A DNA stretch of 64,000 nt from DASQHL01 sp963843685 (GTDB lineage: Bacteria; Chloroflexota; Dehalococcoidia; DSTF01; JACRBR01): the NCBI GenBank assembly GCA_963843685.1, contig CAWJLO010000021.1:1-64000 (forward strand), in the 5' to 3' direction. The notes below the pieces were generated by a model, which ran no database searches, had not been told where the DNA came from, and was given only the letters and a program-made list of their open reading frames with translations. The translations under genes were made by a program, and so were the position numbers. Shown here piece after piece: positions 34,332 through 43,559 of the stretch (position 1 is the first letter of the stretch; each line of letters opens with the position of its first letter).

Positions 34332-34452
34332 GCCAACCGGCGCCTGCCGCATACTTCAGGCCGATTGCACGTCGCCCGCCGTTGGCGGATGATGCCCCTT
34401 GCCTGTCGATGCGCTGATGTACCCGGACCAGCGCCCGAGGAAAGGAGCACCC

Positions 34453-35535
34453 GTGAAAGCCGCCATATTCCGCGCGCCCAAGCAGGACCTCACCATTGAG
34501 GACGTCGACGTCGACAGGCCCGGCCCGCGCGAGGTGCTCGTCCGCACCGTCGCCTGCGGCGTCTGCCACAGCGACCTCCACTTCGTCGAGGGCCTCTACC
34601 CGTACCCCGCCCCCGCCATCCTCGGCCACGAGCCCTCCGGCATCGTCGAGGAGGTCGGCGAGTTGGTGACCTACGTCCAGCCGGGTGACCACGTCATCGG
34701 CTGCCTCTCCGTCTTCTGCGGCCACTGCGAGCAGTGCATGACCGGCCACCCGAACCTCTGCCAGAGCCCCGATACGAAGCGCGCGCCCAACGAGAAGCCG
34801 CGCCTCTCGCAGCACGGTGAGCCCATCTACCAGGGCCTGAACCTCGGCGCCTACGCGGAGCGCATGCTCCTGCACGAGAACGCCATCGTGAAGATCCGCG
34901 AGGACATGCCGCTCGATAAGGCCGCCCTCATCGGCTGCGGCGTCATGACCGGCGTCGGCGCCGTCATGAACACCGCCCGCATCCCCGCCGGCTCGTCCGT
35001 CGCCGTCTGGGGCTGCGGCGGCGTCGGTCTCGCCGCGATCCAGGGCGCCCGCATCGCCGGTGCGCGCATGATCATCGCCGTCGATACCCTCGAGAACAAA
35101 CTCGCCACCGCCCGCGAGCTGGGTGCGACGCACGTCGTCGATGCCTCCTCGCACGACCCCGTCGCAGCGGTCAAGGACATCACCGGCGGCGGCGTTGAGT
35201 ACTCCTTCGAGGCCATCGGGCTGAAGATCGCCGCTGAGCAGGCCTTCAACAGCCTCGCCTCCGGCGGCACCGCCACCGTGATCGGCATGATCCCCGTCGG
35301 CCAGAAGGTCGAACTGGACGGCTACCAGTTCCTCAGCGAGAAGAAGATCCAGGGCAGCACGATGGGCTCCAACCGCTTCCGCGTCGACATGCCCCGCTAC
35401 ATCGACTTCTACCTGCAGGGCCGCCTCAAGCTCGACGAGATGATCAGCCGCAAGGGCCGCCTGGAAGACGTCAACGAAGCCTTCCGCGCCATGAAGGCCG
35501 GCGAAGTCGCCCGCACCGTCCTCACCTTCGACTGA
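34453..35535 (+). CDS. Zinc-dependent alcohol dehydrogenase (MDR family)
   Basis: 360 aa. Catalytic zinc ligands are in CGVCHSDLHFVEG and GHEPSGIVEEVG; the structural zinc lobe has four cysteines in FCGHCEQCMTGHPNLC; the NAD(P) site is VWGCGGVGLAAIQGA. The layout is that of class III/mycothiol-dependent formaldehyde or aryl-alcohol dehydrogenases. GTG 34453 is taken as start because AAAGGAG precedes it and homology starts there. Confidence 0.93.
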   Translation: MKAAIFRAPKQDLTIEDVDVDRPGPREVLVRTVACGVCHSDLHFVEGLYPYPAPAILGHEPSGIVEEVGELVTYVQPGDHVIGCLSVFCGHCEQCMTGHPNLCQSPDTKRAPNEKPRLSQHGEPIYQGLNLGAYAERMLLHENAIVKIREDMPLDKAALIGCGVMTGVGAVMNTARIPAGSSVAVWGCGGVGLAAIQGARIAGARMIIAVDTLENKLATARELGATHVVDASSHDPVAAVKDITGGGVEYSFEAIGLKIAAEQAFNSLASGGTATVIGMIPVGQKVELDGYQFLSEKKIQGSTMGSNRFRVDMPRYIDFYLQGRLKLDEMISRKGRLEDVNEAFRAMKAGEVARTVLTFD

Positions 35536-35620
35536 CCGCCCCGCCGGGTCGTCGGTCAGCCGTAGGCTACGCGTCGTGCACGGTTGGAGCGCCCCGTCGC
35601 AGAATGGCGGCGGAGGCGCG

Positions 35621-36899
35621 ATGAACCGGTGCTGGCTGATCTCACTCGTGATCCTGTTCTGCGGACTCGCCGTCGGCTGCAGCCAGCGGCCCTCAACTCC
35701 TTCCGGTACGCCCGCGCCGCCCGTCACGCCGACGACCGCACTCTCAACGCCAGAAACTGGCGCCGCGGATCGCCTCCTCGTGTACATGCAACGCGGGACG
35801 CAGGTCATCACGAAGGACAATCGCAGCCTCGTTACGTGGTCGATCGTGACGTTCGACGCGACGGCGGGCCGCCAGATCTCCTCGTTCGTTGTCGGTGACC
35901 CCGACACGCATGAGGCCGCGAGCGAGGCCGTGCTCGCGGGCGATCGCGTCATCGTCAACTATGAGCAGAACCTCGTGGTCGTACAACCTCGACGGTTCCG
36001 ATCCGCGAGAGCTATGGCATGCGTGGCGACCGTGGCTTCATCATCTCGGTCGCTGCCTCGCCCGATGGCAGTAAGCTGGCGTTCACCTACGAAGACGGAT
36101 CGCGTTGCCCCGATCTGCCCGTAGGGTCATGTTTCGGCCCCGATGCCACGTTCGTCTACGTCATCGATGCGACTACCGGAGCCGAACTCCTGCGCGTGCC
36201 ACAGACCGATGCCGGGTTCGATGGTTACATCGGCCAGGCGGCGATCATCACCTGGCGCGAGGACGGCGCGGCGCTGGCGGTTAGCAGCTACACCTACTCC
36301 GAGGCGCCCGGCGACCTCGCGCACAGTCACGCTTGATGGCCACGTGCAGACGTACGGTTTCCAGGCGTGATGAGCGTACTATGCTCGTCTCACCAACGCG
36401 CGGTACGCAGCCGTCCAGGCCATGGCAGCTCTGTAGCCTCAGCACTTGGCCCGAGGTGCATGACTTCTCGATCGCCAGCCTCGCGGACGGTCGCACGCTC
36501 GTGCACATCCACGACGACAGCCTCAGCTTCTACCCTGTGCGCTGGTCTCCGGATGGCACTGAGCTCCTGTACCAGACGTATGAAATGACGACGCCAGAAT
36601 CCGGCTGCAAGGACAAGCTCGCAGGAAGCGAACGCTGGTGGGTCATCGGCGTCGACGGCGCACCCGCTCGCAGCGTCAGCGACCCGCTCGCCGTGATGCG
36701 TCAGTGGTACGGCAACGAGTACGTGGAGTACCGCTGCCTCGGGAAGCCGGTGCTCGATCCGGCCTGCGTCGACGAAGAACAGCAATCCGCACCGGTGGAG
36801 ATCTACGTCGACGGAGCGCTCGTCACCACCAGCGCTAACGGGAGCTTCCAGGTCGTCGGCTTCCTGCCCGGCGAACCCGCACCGACCGCCACGCCCTAG
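35621..36899 (+). pseudogene. Lipoprotein with beta-propeller-like (TolB/WD40) repeats, multiply frameshifted
   Basis: ATG 35621 with GGAGG upstream opens a lipoprotein signal: LVILFCGLAVGCSQRP, with the lipobox Cys at about 20, then a Pro/Thr-rich linker. The propeller-like region moves through different frames: up to EQNLVV near 35970, then YNLDGSDPREL, then from about 36015 GFIISVAASPDGSKLAFTYEDG, from about 36316 RTVTLDGHVQTYGF, and from about 36362 VHDFSIASLADGRTL and YPVRWSPDGTELLYQTYE to the stop at 36899. SPDG turns are typical of TolB/PD40 repeats. Four shifts of the same kind in 400 bp suggest a decayed gene or poor local sequence. Confidence 0.7.
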
Positions 36900-36920
36900 C
36901 GATGCGCCCTCGGACCAGCG

Positions 36921-37616
36921 CTACGCCCCCCGCACCACCCGGAACCCGTAGTCGTTGTACCGGAACGACGGATCGAGGCTGCTTCGCGCCCCGTTGCGGC
37001 ACACCTTGATCTGGTGCCGCCACGCCCCTCCCCGCGACGCCCGCCGCTTCCCGGACGCCGGCCCCTTCGGGTTCCGCTTCGGCGATCGCGCGTAGTAGTC
37101 CTCCCCGTACCAGTCCGAGCACCACTCGTGCACGTTGTAGCCCGTGTCCAGCAGCCCGTACCCGTTTGCCTCAGACCGCCCCACGACGTGCGGCGCGTCC
37201 TGCGCGAACCGCCCGCCCTCCGGCCCCGGATCGTCGCCCCAGGGGTACGCCTGCCCGCCGATCCCTCCCCGCATCGCCTTCTCCCGCTCCGCCTCCGTCG
37301 GCAGCCGCCACCGCTTGCCCGTGCGCGCCGACAGCCACGCGCAGTACGCCACCGCGTCGAACCACGACACCCCCACGACCGGCTGCAGCGGCGCGTTGAA
37401 CGCCGGGTCGTCGTGAAAGCGCGACCGCTCGTGCCCCGTCTCCGCGACGAATCGCCCGTACTCCTCGTTCGTCACCGGCAGCAGCGCGATCCGGAACGCC
37501 GACACGTACACCTCGTGCACCGGCTGCTCGTCGCCGCGCCCCGCCGCGTCCCCCATCCGAAACACGCCCGCCGGCACCAGCACCGTCTCGACGTCAACCT
37601 CAACCCGCTCGGCCAT
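36921..37616 (-). CDS. FGE-sulfatase domain protein (formylglycine-generating enzyme-like) lacking one catalytic Cys
   Basis: 231 aa single FGE domain: VLVPAGVFRMGDAAGRGDEQP, VSWFDAVAYCAWLSARTGKR, LPTEAEREKAMRGG, PWGDDP, VHEWCSDWYGEDYY. In true formylglycine-generating enzymes the copper-binding pair sits in RGGSxxCxxxxC near the end. Here it reads RGGAWRHQIKVCRNGAR, so the first Cys is His and only the second remains. Sulfatase activation is therefore unlikely; many FGE-fold proteins do other jobs (ergothioneine synthase, regulators). It lies next to, and divergent from, a phosphodiesterase-family enzyme of the alkaline phosphatase/sulfatase superfamily. TAGAAT ends six bases before ATG 37616. 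Confidence 0.85.
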   Translation of the reverse strand: MAERVEVDVETVLVPAGVFRMGDAAGRGDEQPVHEVYVSAFRIALLPVTNEEYGRFVAETGHERSRFHDDPAFNAPLQPVVGVSWFDAVAYCAWLSARTGKRWRLPTEAEREKAMRGGIGGQAYPWGDDPGPEGGRFAQDAPHVVGRSEANGYGLLDTGYNVHEWCSDWYGEDYYARSPKRNPKGPASGKRRASRGGAWRHQIKVCRNGARSSLDPSFRYNDYGFRVVRGA

Positions 37617-37622
37617 ACCGCA

Positions 37623-37628
37623 ATTCTA
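37623..37628 (-). promoter_or_regulatory. Candidate -10 element (TAGAAT), leaderless spacing
   Basis: TAGAAT on the minus strand ends six bases before ATG 37616. Confidence 0.5.
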
Positions 37629-37715
37629 CGGCCGCCATGAACGCACCGATAATCCCCGCCCGTTGCGCCTTCCCCCGTCGTGGCCGAAGATGCGAGAACC
37701 ACCGGAGGCCAAACC

Positions 37716-39686
37716 ATGACCACAACCCAGCGAACGCCGCACACCGCCACGCCTGTCGGCCCCGAACGCCTGCGCGGCCAGGGCCTCGATGAGCACCAGT
37801 ACGAGTCCGGCGACCGCGCCATCCACGCGATGCTCACCGACCCCACGGCCGGCCCCCAGACCGACATGGTCTTCACCTACCGCGACGGCGCCTACGAGAT
37901 CTGGGCCGCCCGCGGCATGGTCCGCTTCCAGCGCTTCTACGCTGCCGATGGCCACGGTTACGAGTACGACGTCATCGAGCAGATCGGCGAAAACCCGGTC
38001 GAGAACCAGGATCGCCGCGCCCTCACGACGATCGCGGACGAGCTCGCCGCCTCGAAGGCCTCCGGCTTCCCCGGCATCGAGGCCAACACCGCCTACGTCG
38101 AGCCCGAGCACAACAGCTACCCCTTCGCCTACGAGCGCATCGCCCAGCTCTTCGACAGCCCCAACGCCCCGGACCTCGCCGTAAACCCCAAGGCCTACGC
38201 CTTCGGCCGCCAGCCCGGCCAGCACGGTGCCCTCGACGCCATCCAGGCGCGATCGCCCCTCGTCTTCTCCGGCCCCGGCATCAAGCGCGGCGAGATGATC
38301 GACGCGCCGTCGCGCCAGATCGACATCGCGCCGACCATCGCCCGCCTCTTCGGCTTCCCTCTCATCGACGGCGCCGACGTCACGGGCCGCACGTCGTCGG
38401 AGCGCGGTGTCGCGCCCGATGTCTACCTCAAGCGCCAGGACGGCCGCGTGCTCGAAGAGGTGCTCGACGCCACGAGCGACGCGCGCCCCGAGCGCGTCTA
38501 CATCCTCCTCCTCGACGGTCAGAGCAACACGGAGCTCAAGCACCGCCTCGCGGAGGACGCCGACGCTATCCCGCACCTCCGCCGCATCATCCGCAACGGC
38601 GCCATGCTCGAGCACGGCTCCTTCACCAACTTCCCCAGCATCACCTGGCCCAGCCACAACGCCATCGGCACCGGCGCCTGGGGTGGCCACCACGACATCG
38701 TCAACCCCACCTACTACCTCCGCGAGACGCGCGAGGTCGTCACGCCGCAGGGCCAGCAGTTTGAGACGGCGAAGTTCCTCGGTGACGGCGTCGAGACGCT
38801 GTACGAGGCCTTCCACCGAGTCTTCGGCCCGTGGCAGGGCCAAACCGGCGCCTTCACCGCCTCGATCCACGAGCCCTGCACCCGCGGCGCCGATCACGCC
38901 ACGCTCGAGCGCCGCGTCATCGGCGACCGCGACCGCCTCAAGGAACTCACCGCTCGCTACACCGGCGACACCAACCCGCGCTGGGAGGCCGAGGGCCAGA
39001 AGGGCGCGCACATGGAGTCCGTGATCGAGAATCGCGGCCTCGCGCAGTCGCTCCTCCTCTACACCGACGACTCCCACCCCGCGCCGAAGTTCATGTTCCA
39101 CGAGTTCGCGCTCACCGACGGCGTCGGCCACGACTACGGCCCGCACTCGGACGGCCAGCGCTCCGCCCTCGACGAGACGGACGTCCGCGTCGGCCGCATC
39201 ATGGAGATGCTCGAAGCGCGCGGCATGCTCGACGACACGCTCTTCATCATCACCACGGATCACGGCATGGCGCCCGTCGACGCCTCCCTCAAGGCGACGC
39301 AGGTGAAGGCCGTGACGGACGCCGGCATGAAGGCGCAGATCCCCGACCCCCTCGTCTACCTCATCGACATGGCCGTCACCATCACGCGCCACGAAGACGG
39401 CCGCACCGCCATGGTCGAAGTGCTCGCGAACGACGCCGACACCTCCGGCGAGCGCCCGCCCGTGTCAGGCGCCGAGGTCACGCTGAGCACGCACGGCGCG
39501 AAGGTGCTGGCCCGCGCCCGCACCGACAGCGGCGGCACCTGCGGCCTCCCCCTCCCGCTCGACGCCGAGCCGGCTGACCTCTACGTCACCGTCCACCACG
39601 ACGACTACAACCCGCGCCACCTCCGCCTCGACGGCACGCCCGTGATGGAGGATCTGCGCACCCTCCTGTACGGCGACCGCGCCTGA
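37716..39686 (+). CDS. Alkaline phosphatase-superfamily phosphodiesterase with an extra N-terminal half-domain
   Basis: 656 aa. From about residue 259 a full phosphodiesterase/nucleotide pyrophosphatase domain appears: VYILLLDGQSN (metal Asp), FTNFPSITWPSHNAIGTGA with the nucleophile Thr/Ser region, FALTDGVGHDYGPHS and FIITTDHGMAP (metal Asp/His). Before it, residues about 165-215 look like the C-terminal end of another such domain: GQHGALDAIQARSPLVF, GPGIKRGEMIDAPSRQID, IAPTIARLFGFP. The C-terminal 90 residues resemble a beta-sandwich. No signal peptide is evident. The start at ATG 37716 is uncertain; the frame opens at 37680. Substrate unknown. Confidence 0.8.
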   Translation: MTTTQRTPHTATPVGPERLRGQGLDEHQYESGDRAIHAMLTDPTAGPQTDMVFTYRDGAYEIWAARGMVRFQRFYAADGHGYEYDVIEQIGENPVENQDRRALTTIADELAASKASGFPGIEANTAYVEPEHNSYPFAYERIAQLFDSPNAPDLAVNPKAYAFGRQPGQHGALDAIQARSPLVFSGPGIKRGEMIDAPSRQIDIAPTIARLFGFPLIDGADVTGRTSSERGVAPDVYLKRQDGRVLEEVLDATSDARPERVYILLLDGQSNTELKHRLAEDADAIPHLRRIIRNGAMLEHGSFTNFPSITWPSHNAIGTGAWGGHHDIVNPTYYLRETREVVTPQGQQFETAKFLGDGVETLYEAFHRVFGPWQGQTGAFTASIHEPCTRGADHATLERRVIGDRDRLKELTARYTGDTNPRWEAEGQKGAHMESVIENRGLAQSLLLYTDDSHPAPKFMFHEFALTDGVGHDYGPHSDGQRSALDETDVRVGRIMEMLEARGMLDDTLFIITTDHGMAPVDASLKATQVKAVTDAGMKAQIPDPLVYLIDMAVTITRHEDGRTAMVEVLANDADTSGERPPVSGAEVTLSTHGAKVLARARTDSGGTCGLPLPLDAEPADLYVTVHHDDYNPRHLRLDGTPVMEDLRTLLYGDRA

Positions 39687-39736
39687 GCGCCGTAGGGGAC
39701 AGCCCGCTGCGCCCGCCCGCCACGCAGAGATTCGGG

Positions 39737-39767
39737 GCTAGTCACTAGCCAATCGGTAGTGTATGCT
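39737..39767 (+). promoter_or_regulatory. Palindrome plus -10 (TATGCT) upstream of the DinB gene
   Basis: GGCTAG TCA CTAGCC forms a perfect 6-3-6 palindrome (39737-39751), and TATGCT (39762-39767) ends six bases before ATG 39774. TAGTCA within the palindrome is 17 bp upstream of the -10 and could serve as a -35, so a regulator bound there would block it. Confidence 0.5.
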
Positions 39768-39773
39768 CGCCGC

Positions 39774-40292
39774 ATGGTCACCGAAGACGTCGCCACACGC
39801 GTTCGCAGCTACATCCAGCACCAGGCCAAGAAGGGCCCTGCGACCGTCGCCGGCATCGTCGCCGATCCGCAGGCGCGCCTCCTCGGCATCCTGGAGCCGC
39901 TCGACGAGTCCGTCACCACCCGCAAGCCCGCCCCCGACGAGTGGTGCGTCCGCGAGCTCCTCCGCCACGTCATCGACGCCGAGAACGGGACCGCGACCAT
40001 GGTCGAACGCCTCGCGGCCGGGACCGCCATCTCGCGGGAGCCCCGCGCCGGCACCGCGAAGGAAGACGACAGCCGCACGTACTCACAGATGCTCGACGAG
40101 CTGCGGTCAGCCAACAAGCGCCTGCAGGACGTCCTCGCCGCATTCCCCCCTGACCCGAACATGGAGCTAACGGCCGCCCACCCCTTCTTCGGTGAGCTCA
40201 ACTGCATGGAGTGGGCCGCCTTCCAGAAGGTCCACGACGAAGACCACATCCAGCACACGCAGAAGATCCTCGCCGCCGTCACCAGCGCATAA
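39774..40292 (+). CDS. DinB-family protein
   Basis: 172 aa four-helix protein. PAPDEWCVRELLRHVIDAENG carries the first metal-ligand His, and FQKVHDEDHIQHTQKILAAV the C-terminal His pair of the DinB/YfiT metal site. Family members include thiol-dependent transferases and damage-inducible proteins. ATG 39774 has no ribosome-binding site but a -10 hexamer six bases upstream. A DinB-like domain is also fused to the methyltransferase at 16380. Confidence 0.85.
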   Translation: MVTEDVATRVRSYIQHQAKKGPATVAGIVADPQARLLGILEPLDESVTTRKPAPDEWCVRELLRHVIDAENGTATMVERLAAGTAISREPRAGTAKEDDSRTYSQMLDELRSANKRLQDVLAAFPPDPNMELTAAHPFFGELNCMEWAAFQKVHDEDHIQHTQKILAAVTSA

Positions 40293-40409
40293 CCGGGGAT
40301 CCGCGCTGTCCGATCATCGCCTCGGTGGCAGCCGCCGCTTGGCGACCAATTGACGATCTCGATCACCGACGAGTTTCTCGCGAGAACCGCGCGCGCAGCG
40401 CGAAAGCAG

Positions 40410-40516
40410 GGAGTGCAGAGAGCGCAGCGCCCTCTGCCGGGGGCTCCGGGGGTGTCCCCCGGAAACACATTCTTTCTTCGGTGGTGCAGGGTACGCAAAG
40501 CGGACACTGCGCCACC
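40410..40516 (+). repeat. Dispersed three-hairpin repeat, copy B (long form)
   Basis: Hairpin 1: GCAGAG/CTCTGC (40415-40437). Hairpin 2: CCGGGGG TGT CCCCCGG (40446-40462). Hairpin 3: GGTGGTGCAG/CTGCGCCACC (40480-40516). Copy D at 53665 has the same order of parts with paired substitutions. Confidence 0.9.
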
Positions 40517-40538
40517 GTCGACACGACCTCGAACGCCT

Positions 40539-40565
40539 GTCATTCCGAGCGCCAGCGAGGAATCC
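40539..40565 (+). repeat. Short dispersed repeat unit (TCATTCCGAGCG type)
   Basis: TGTCATTCCGAGCG followed by CCAGCGAGGAATCC. Similar strings recur in intergenic regions of many bacteria. Only one copy is in this window. Confidence 0.4.
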
Positions 40566-40607
40566 TCCCGGCAGCGTCGGGACCACCACGTCCGCCACGA
40601 CCGACAA

Positions 40608-41726
40608 CTACCCCGGCAACGCCTGCGCCAGCGGCACGTACCGGAGCTCCAGCGACTCCGCCAGCGCCTCGTACGTCACCTGCCCCTCGCTCACCAGCAC
40701 GCCCTTCGCCAGCGACGCGTCTTCGAGCAGCGCCTGCCTCGTCCCGAGATTCGCCAGCTCCAGCACGTACGGCAGCGTCGCCGCCGTCAGCGCCGCCGTC
40801 GAGGTCTGCGGTACCGCCCCCGGCATGTTGGCGACGCAGTAGTGCACCACGCCCTCCTCCACGTACACCGGATCGTCGTGCGTCGTCGCCCGCGACGTCT
40901 CGCACGTCCCGCCCTGGTCGATGGACACGTCGACGACCACCGCGCCTTCGCCCATCCCCCGCACCATCTCGCGCGTCACCAGCTTCGGCGCCGCCGCGCC
41001 CGGAACCAGCACCGCGCAGATCAGCACGTCGGCCGACTTGAGCGCCTGCGCGATCGCCATCGGGCTCGACATCAGCGTCGTCGTCCGGCCCGGCCACAGC
41101 CGCTGCACCAGTCGCAGCTTCTCCAGCCGCGTGTCGAACACCGTCACCCGCGCCCCCAGCGCCACCGCCGTCTCGATCGCGTTCTCCGCCACGATCCCCG
41201 CGCCCAGCACGACGACGTGCGCCGGCGGCGCCCCCGGCAGCCCGGAGATCAGCTTCCCGCGCCCCGGCCCCGGCTTCCGCAGGTACTGCGACCCGATCTC
41301 CGTCGCCATCCGTCCGGCGATCTGGCTCATCGGGATCAGCAGCGGCAGCGATCCGTCCGGCAACTGCACCGTCTCGTACGCGATCGCCGTCACCTTCGAG
41401 TCGATCAGCACGCGCGTCAGGTCCGGCGCCGCCGCCAGGTGCAGATACGTGAACAGCGTCTGGTTGTCGCGGATCAGCCAGTACTCCGGCGGCAGCGGCT
41501 CTTTCACCTTCACCACCAGGTCCGCCCGCGCCCACACGTCCCGCGCGTCACCGACCACCGTCGCCCCGGCCGAGCAGTACGCGTCGTCGCTCGCGAGGAT
41601 CCCCCGCCCGGCTCCGCGCTCCACGAGCACCGTGTGCCCGGCCCCGACGAGCGCGTGCGCCCCCTCCGGCGTCAGCCCGACCCGGAACTCCTCGTTCTTG
41701 ATCTCGCGTACAGTCCCGACGATCAT
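40608..41726 (-). CDS. ald: Alanine dehydrogenase
   Basis: 372 aa. Interconverts L-alanine and pyruvate with NAD. VGTVREIKNEEFRVGLTPEG at the N-terminus with catalytic Lys region LVVKVKEP, then YLHLAAAPDLT, MSQIAGRMATEIGSQYL, VVVLGAGIVAENAIETA (NAD motif), VVVDVSIDQGGTCETSRAT and NMPGAVPQTSTAALTAATLP. All are diagnostic of the Ald/PNT family and the length is right. Start at ATG 41726. Confidence 0.95.
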   Translation of the reverse strand: MIVGTVREIKNEEFRVGLTPEGAHALVGAGHTVLVERGAGRGILASDDAYCSAGATVVGDARDVWARADLVVKVKEPLPPEYWLIRDNQTLFTYLHLAAAPDLTRVLIDSKVTAIAYETVQLPDGSLPLLIPMSQIAGRMATEIGSQYLRKPGPGRGKLISGLPGAPPAHVVVLGAGIVAENAIETAVALGARVTVFDTRLEKLRLVQRLWPGRTTTLMSSPMAIAQALKSADVLICAVLVPGAAAPKLVTREMVRGMGEGAVVVDVSIDQGGTCETSRATTHDDPVYVEEGVVHYCVANMPGAVPQTSTAALTAATLPYVLELANLGTRQALLEDASLAKGVLVSEGQVTYEALAESLELRYVPLAQALPG

Positions 41727-41800
41727 CCGCTACCAGTATCGGCGTAGATCCGCCCCGCGGGTGTGCCGCCCACGATCTCAGTCTAGCTTGCGCGACCTGC

Positions 41801-41806
41801 CATAAT
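41801..41806 (+). promoter_or_regulatory. Candidate -10 element (CATAAT), leaderless spacing
   Basis: CATAAT ends six bases before ATG 41813; no ribosome-binding site is present. Confidence 0.5.
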
Positions 41807-41812
41807 CGCCCC

Positions 41813-42563
41813 ATGGCGGACGAGCGTCTGTACTTCGAGGACGTCAATGGCGAGCGGATTGCGGTCGCCTTCCACGAGGCCGAATCCGCCGCCGCGCGTC
41901 GTGTCGTGGTCATGGTGCACGGGTTCCACGGCGACAAGATCCGGCAGCGCCCGCCACTTCGTCGATCTCGCCCGCGAGCTTGCGAGGGACGGCGTGTCGA
42001 CCCTCCGCTTCGACCAGCCCGGCAGCGGCGACTCCTCCGGCAGCTTCGAGGACGCCTCGTTCGACGCGTGGGTTGCCACCATCGAGCACTTCGCCCGACG
42101 CCTGCACGCGGATGGTCACGCAGTGGCACTGCTCGGGGAGAGCATGGGCGGTGGCGCCGTGCTGTCGGCCGCCGCCCTGCTCGATCAACTCGTCCGAGGC
42201 ATCGTGCTCTGGAACGCCGATCCAATGTCCGGTGCCGATGCTACGCCGGTGCCCGACGTCATGCCGGAGGAGGGTGGTCAACGGGTGAGCGCTGCCTACT
42301 GGCGCGAGGCGTCCGCCTTTGACTTCCGGGACGCCTACCGGAGCTTGCACGTGCCGGTGTACATGGTCTTCGGGACCGCCGATCACTTCGTCCCCGTCGC
42401 CTCCGCGCGCCTCCTCGAGTCGCAGTGCAAGCCGGGCGACCGAGTCCGCGTCATCGACGGGCTGCCTCACAGCGCGTGGCCTGTTGCTTTGCGTGACGAC
42501 ATCTTCCGCGAGACGAGAGACTGGATCCTCGCGGTGACGGGCCTGACTGACGCTCACCGGTAG
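41813..42563 (+). pseudogene. Alpha/beta hydrolase, frameshifted by one extra base
   Basis: ATG 41813 opens DERLYFEDVNGERIAVAF, VVVMVHGFHGDKI. Removing one C at 41941-41942 gives DKIGSARHFVDLARELAR and the rest: RFDQPGSGDSSGS, ALLGESMGGGAVL (nucleophile elbow Ser), MVFGTADHFVP (acid Asp) and GLPHSAWPV (catalytic His). Restored length is 249 aa, a serine hydrolase of unknown substrate. Its 3' end overlaps the convergent epimerase-like gene by 10 bp. Confidence 0.85.
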
Positions 42564-43467
42564 TGCAGCGCCAGCTCCGACACCCACCGCCTGCCCACGA
42601 CCTCGCGCTTCTCCTCCAACCACTCGCGTCAGCCGCGTCCGCCCCGCCGGCGCGCTCTCCGTCACCAGGAGTCCCGCCACCAGCCCGTGCACCTCGTCCG
42701 CCGTCAGCACCACGTCCCTCACCGCCAGCCCGATGACCTGCGACAGCCGCAGCGCCACCGTCGGCGGCATGTGCACGATGCAGCGACCGGCTCCGCACCG
42801 CGCTCCGGATCGCCCGCGCCAGCTCGTTGAACGTGAACGTCTCCGGTCCGATCGCGTCCACGACGCTGTTTCCGCGCCCCGCCCCCGCCTCCACCGCCAG
42901 CTCCGCCAGGTCGTCGACGAAGATCGGCTGCAGCCCGTACTCGCCCGAGCCCGGCACGCCGAACAGCGGAAACCGCCGCAGCAGCCAGGCGATGTTGTTG
43001 ATCAGCACCCCCTGCTCGCCGAAGATCACCGCCGGCCGCAGGATGGCGTACTCCATCCCCGACTCCATCACGTCGCGCTCCAGCCGCGCCTTGCCACTGA
43101 AGTACGGGAGCGGCGAGTCGGCCGACGGGTTCGTGATGCTCACGTGCACGATCCGCCGCACCCCGGCGTTACGCGCCGCCTCGATCAGCGCCTGCGTGTT
43201 CGCGACGGCACGCTCGAACGTCATCGCGCCCCGCTCGAAGCGGATCCAGTACGTGTTGTAGAGCACCCTCGCCCCGCGCATGCTCTCCGCCATGGCCGCC
43301 GGGTCGTCGAAGCGAAACGGTGCGGCGCTCACCGCCCCGCCGAACGGGTTCGCGCGCCCCGGGTGCCCGGTCAGCGTCCGCACCTCGACGCCGCGCGCCA
43401 GCAGCCGCTCGGCGATGTGCCGCCCGCTGAACCCGAACGCTCCCGTGACAACGTGCAGCTCACCCAT
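42554..43467 (-). pseudogene. NAD(P)-binding epimerase/NmrA-like protein, two frameshifts
   Basis: ATG 43467 opens LHVVTGAFGFSGRHIAERLL (Rossmann motif GxxGxxG), with VRRIVHVSITNPSADSPLPY and the typical SGKARLERDVMESGMEYAIL. After RAIRSAVRSR (about 42784) the frame shifts to CIVHMPPTVALRLSQVIG, LTADEVHGLVAGLLVTES; near 42630 it shifts again to REWLEEKREVVGRRWVSELA and ends at 42554. Restored length is about 303 aa, an extended SDR related to NDUFA9/NmrA-type proteins. TAGGCT ends five bases before the start. Confidence 0.85.
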
Positions 43468-43472
43468 GCCAA

Positions 43473-43478
43473 AGCCTA
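43473..43478 (-). promoter_or_regulatory. Candidate -10 element (TAGGCT), leaderless spacing
   Basis: TAGGCT on the minus strand ends five bases before ATG 43467. Confidence 0.45.
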
Positions 43479-43527
43479 CGCGCTGATCGGCGTCGCTGGA
43501 TCAACGGCGGATCGCCGGAGATAGCAG

Positions 43528-43559
43528 AAGACCGCGACGGGGGAGCTTGTCGCGGCCTT
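43528..43559 (-). terminator. Stem-loop downstream of the GAF-FAH operon
   Basis: CCGCGAC / GTCGCGG with flanking AAG/CTT pairs gives a stem of about ten bases around a ten-base loop. It lies between the FAH hydrolase stop and the next minus-strand gene. No T tract is evident. Confidence 0.5.

Larger units (their letters stand above)
40293..40607. other. Repeat-bearing intergenic region
   Basis: 315 bp between convergent dinB-like and ald genes. It is mostly filled by the long form of the hairpin repeat (40410-40516) and a short unit of a widespread GC-rich intergenic repeat (40539-40565). No coding frame is convincing. Confidence 0.7.

Noticed and set aside
37626..39392. 588-aa minus-strand open frame
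   Set aside because: Antisense shadow of the phosphodiesterase; GVGVDE-type low complexity.
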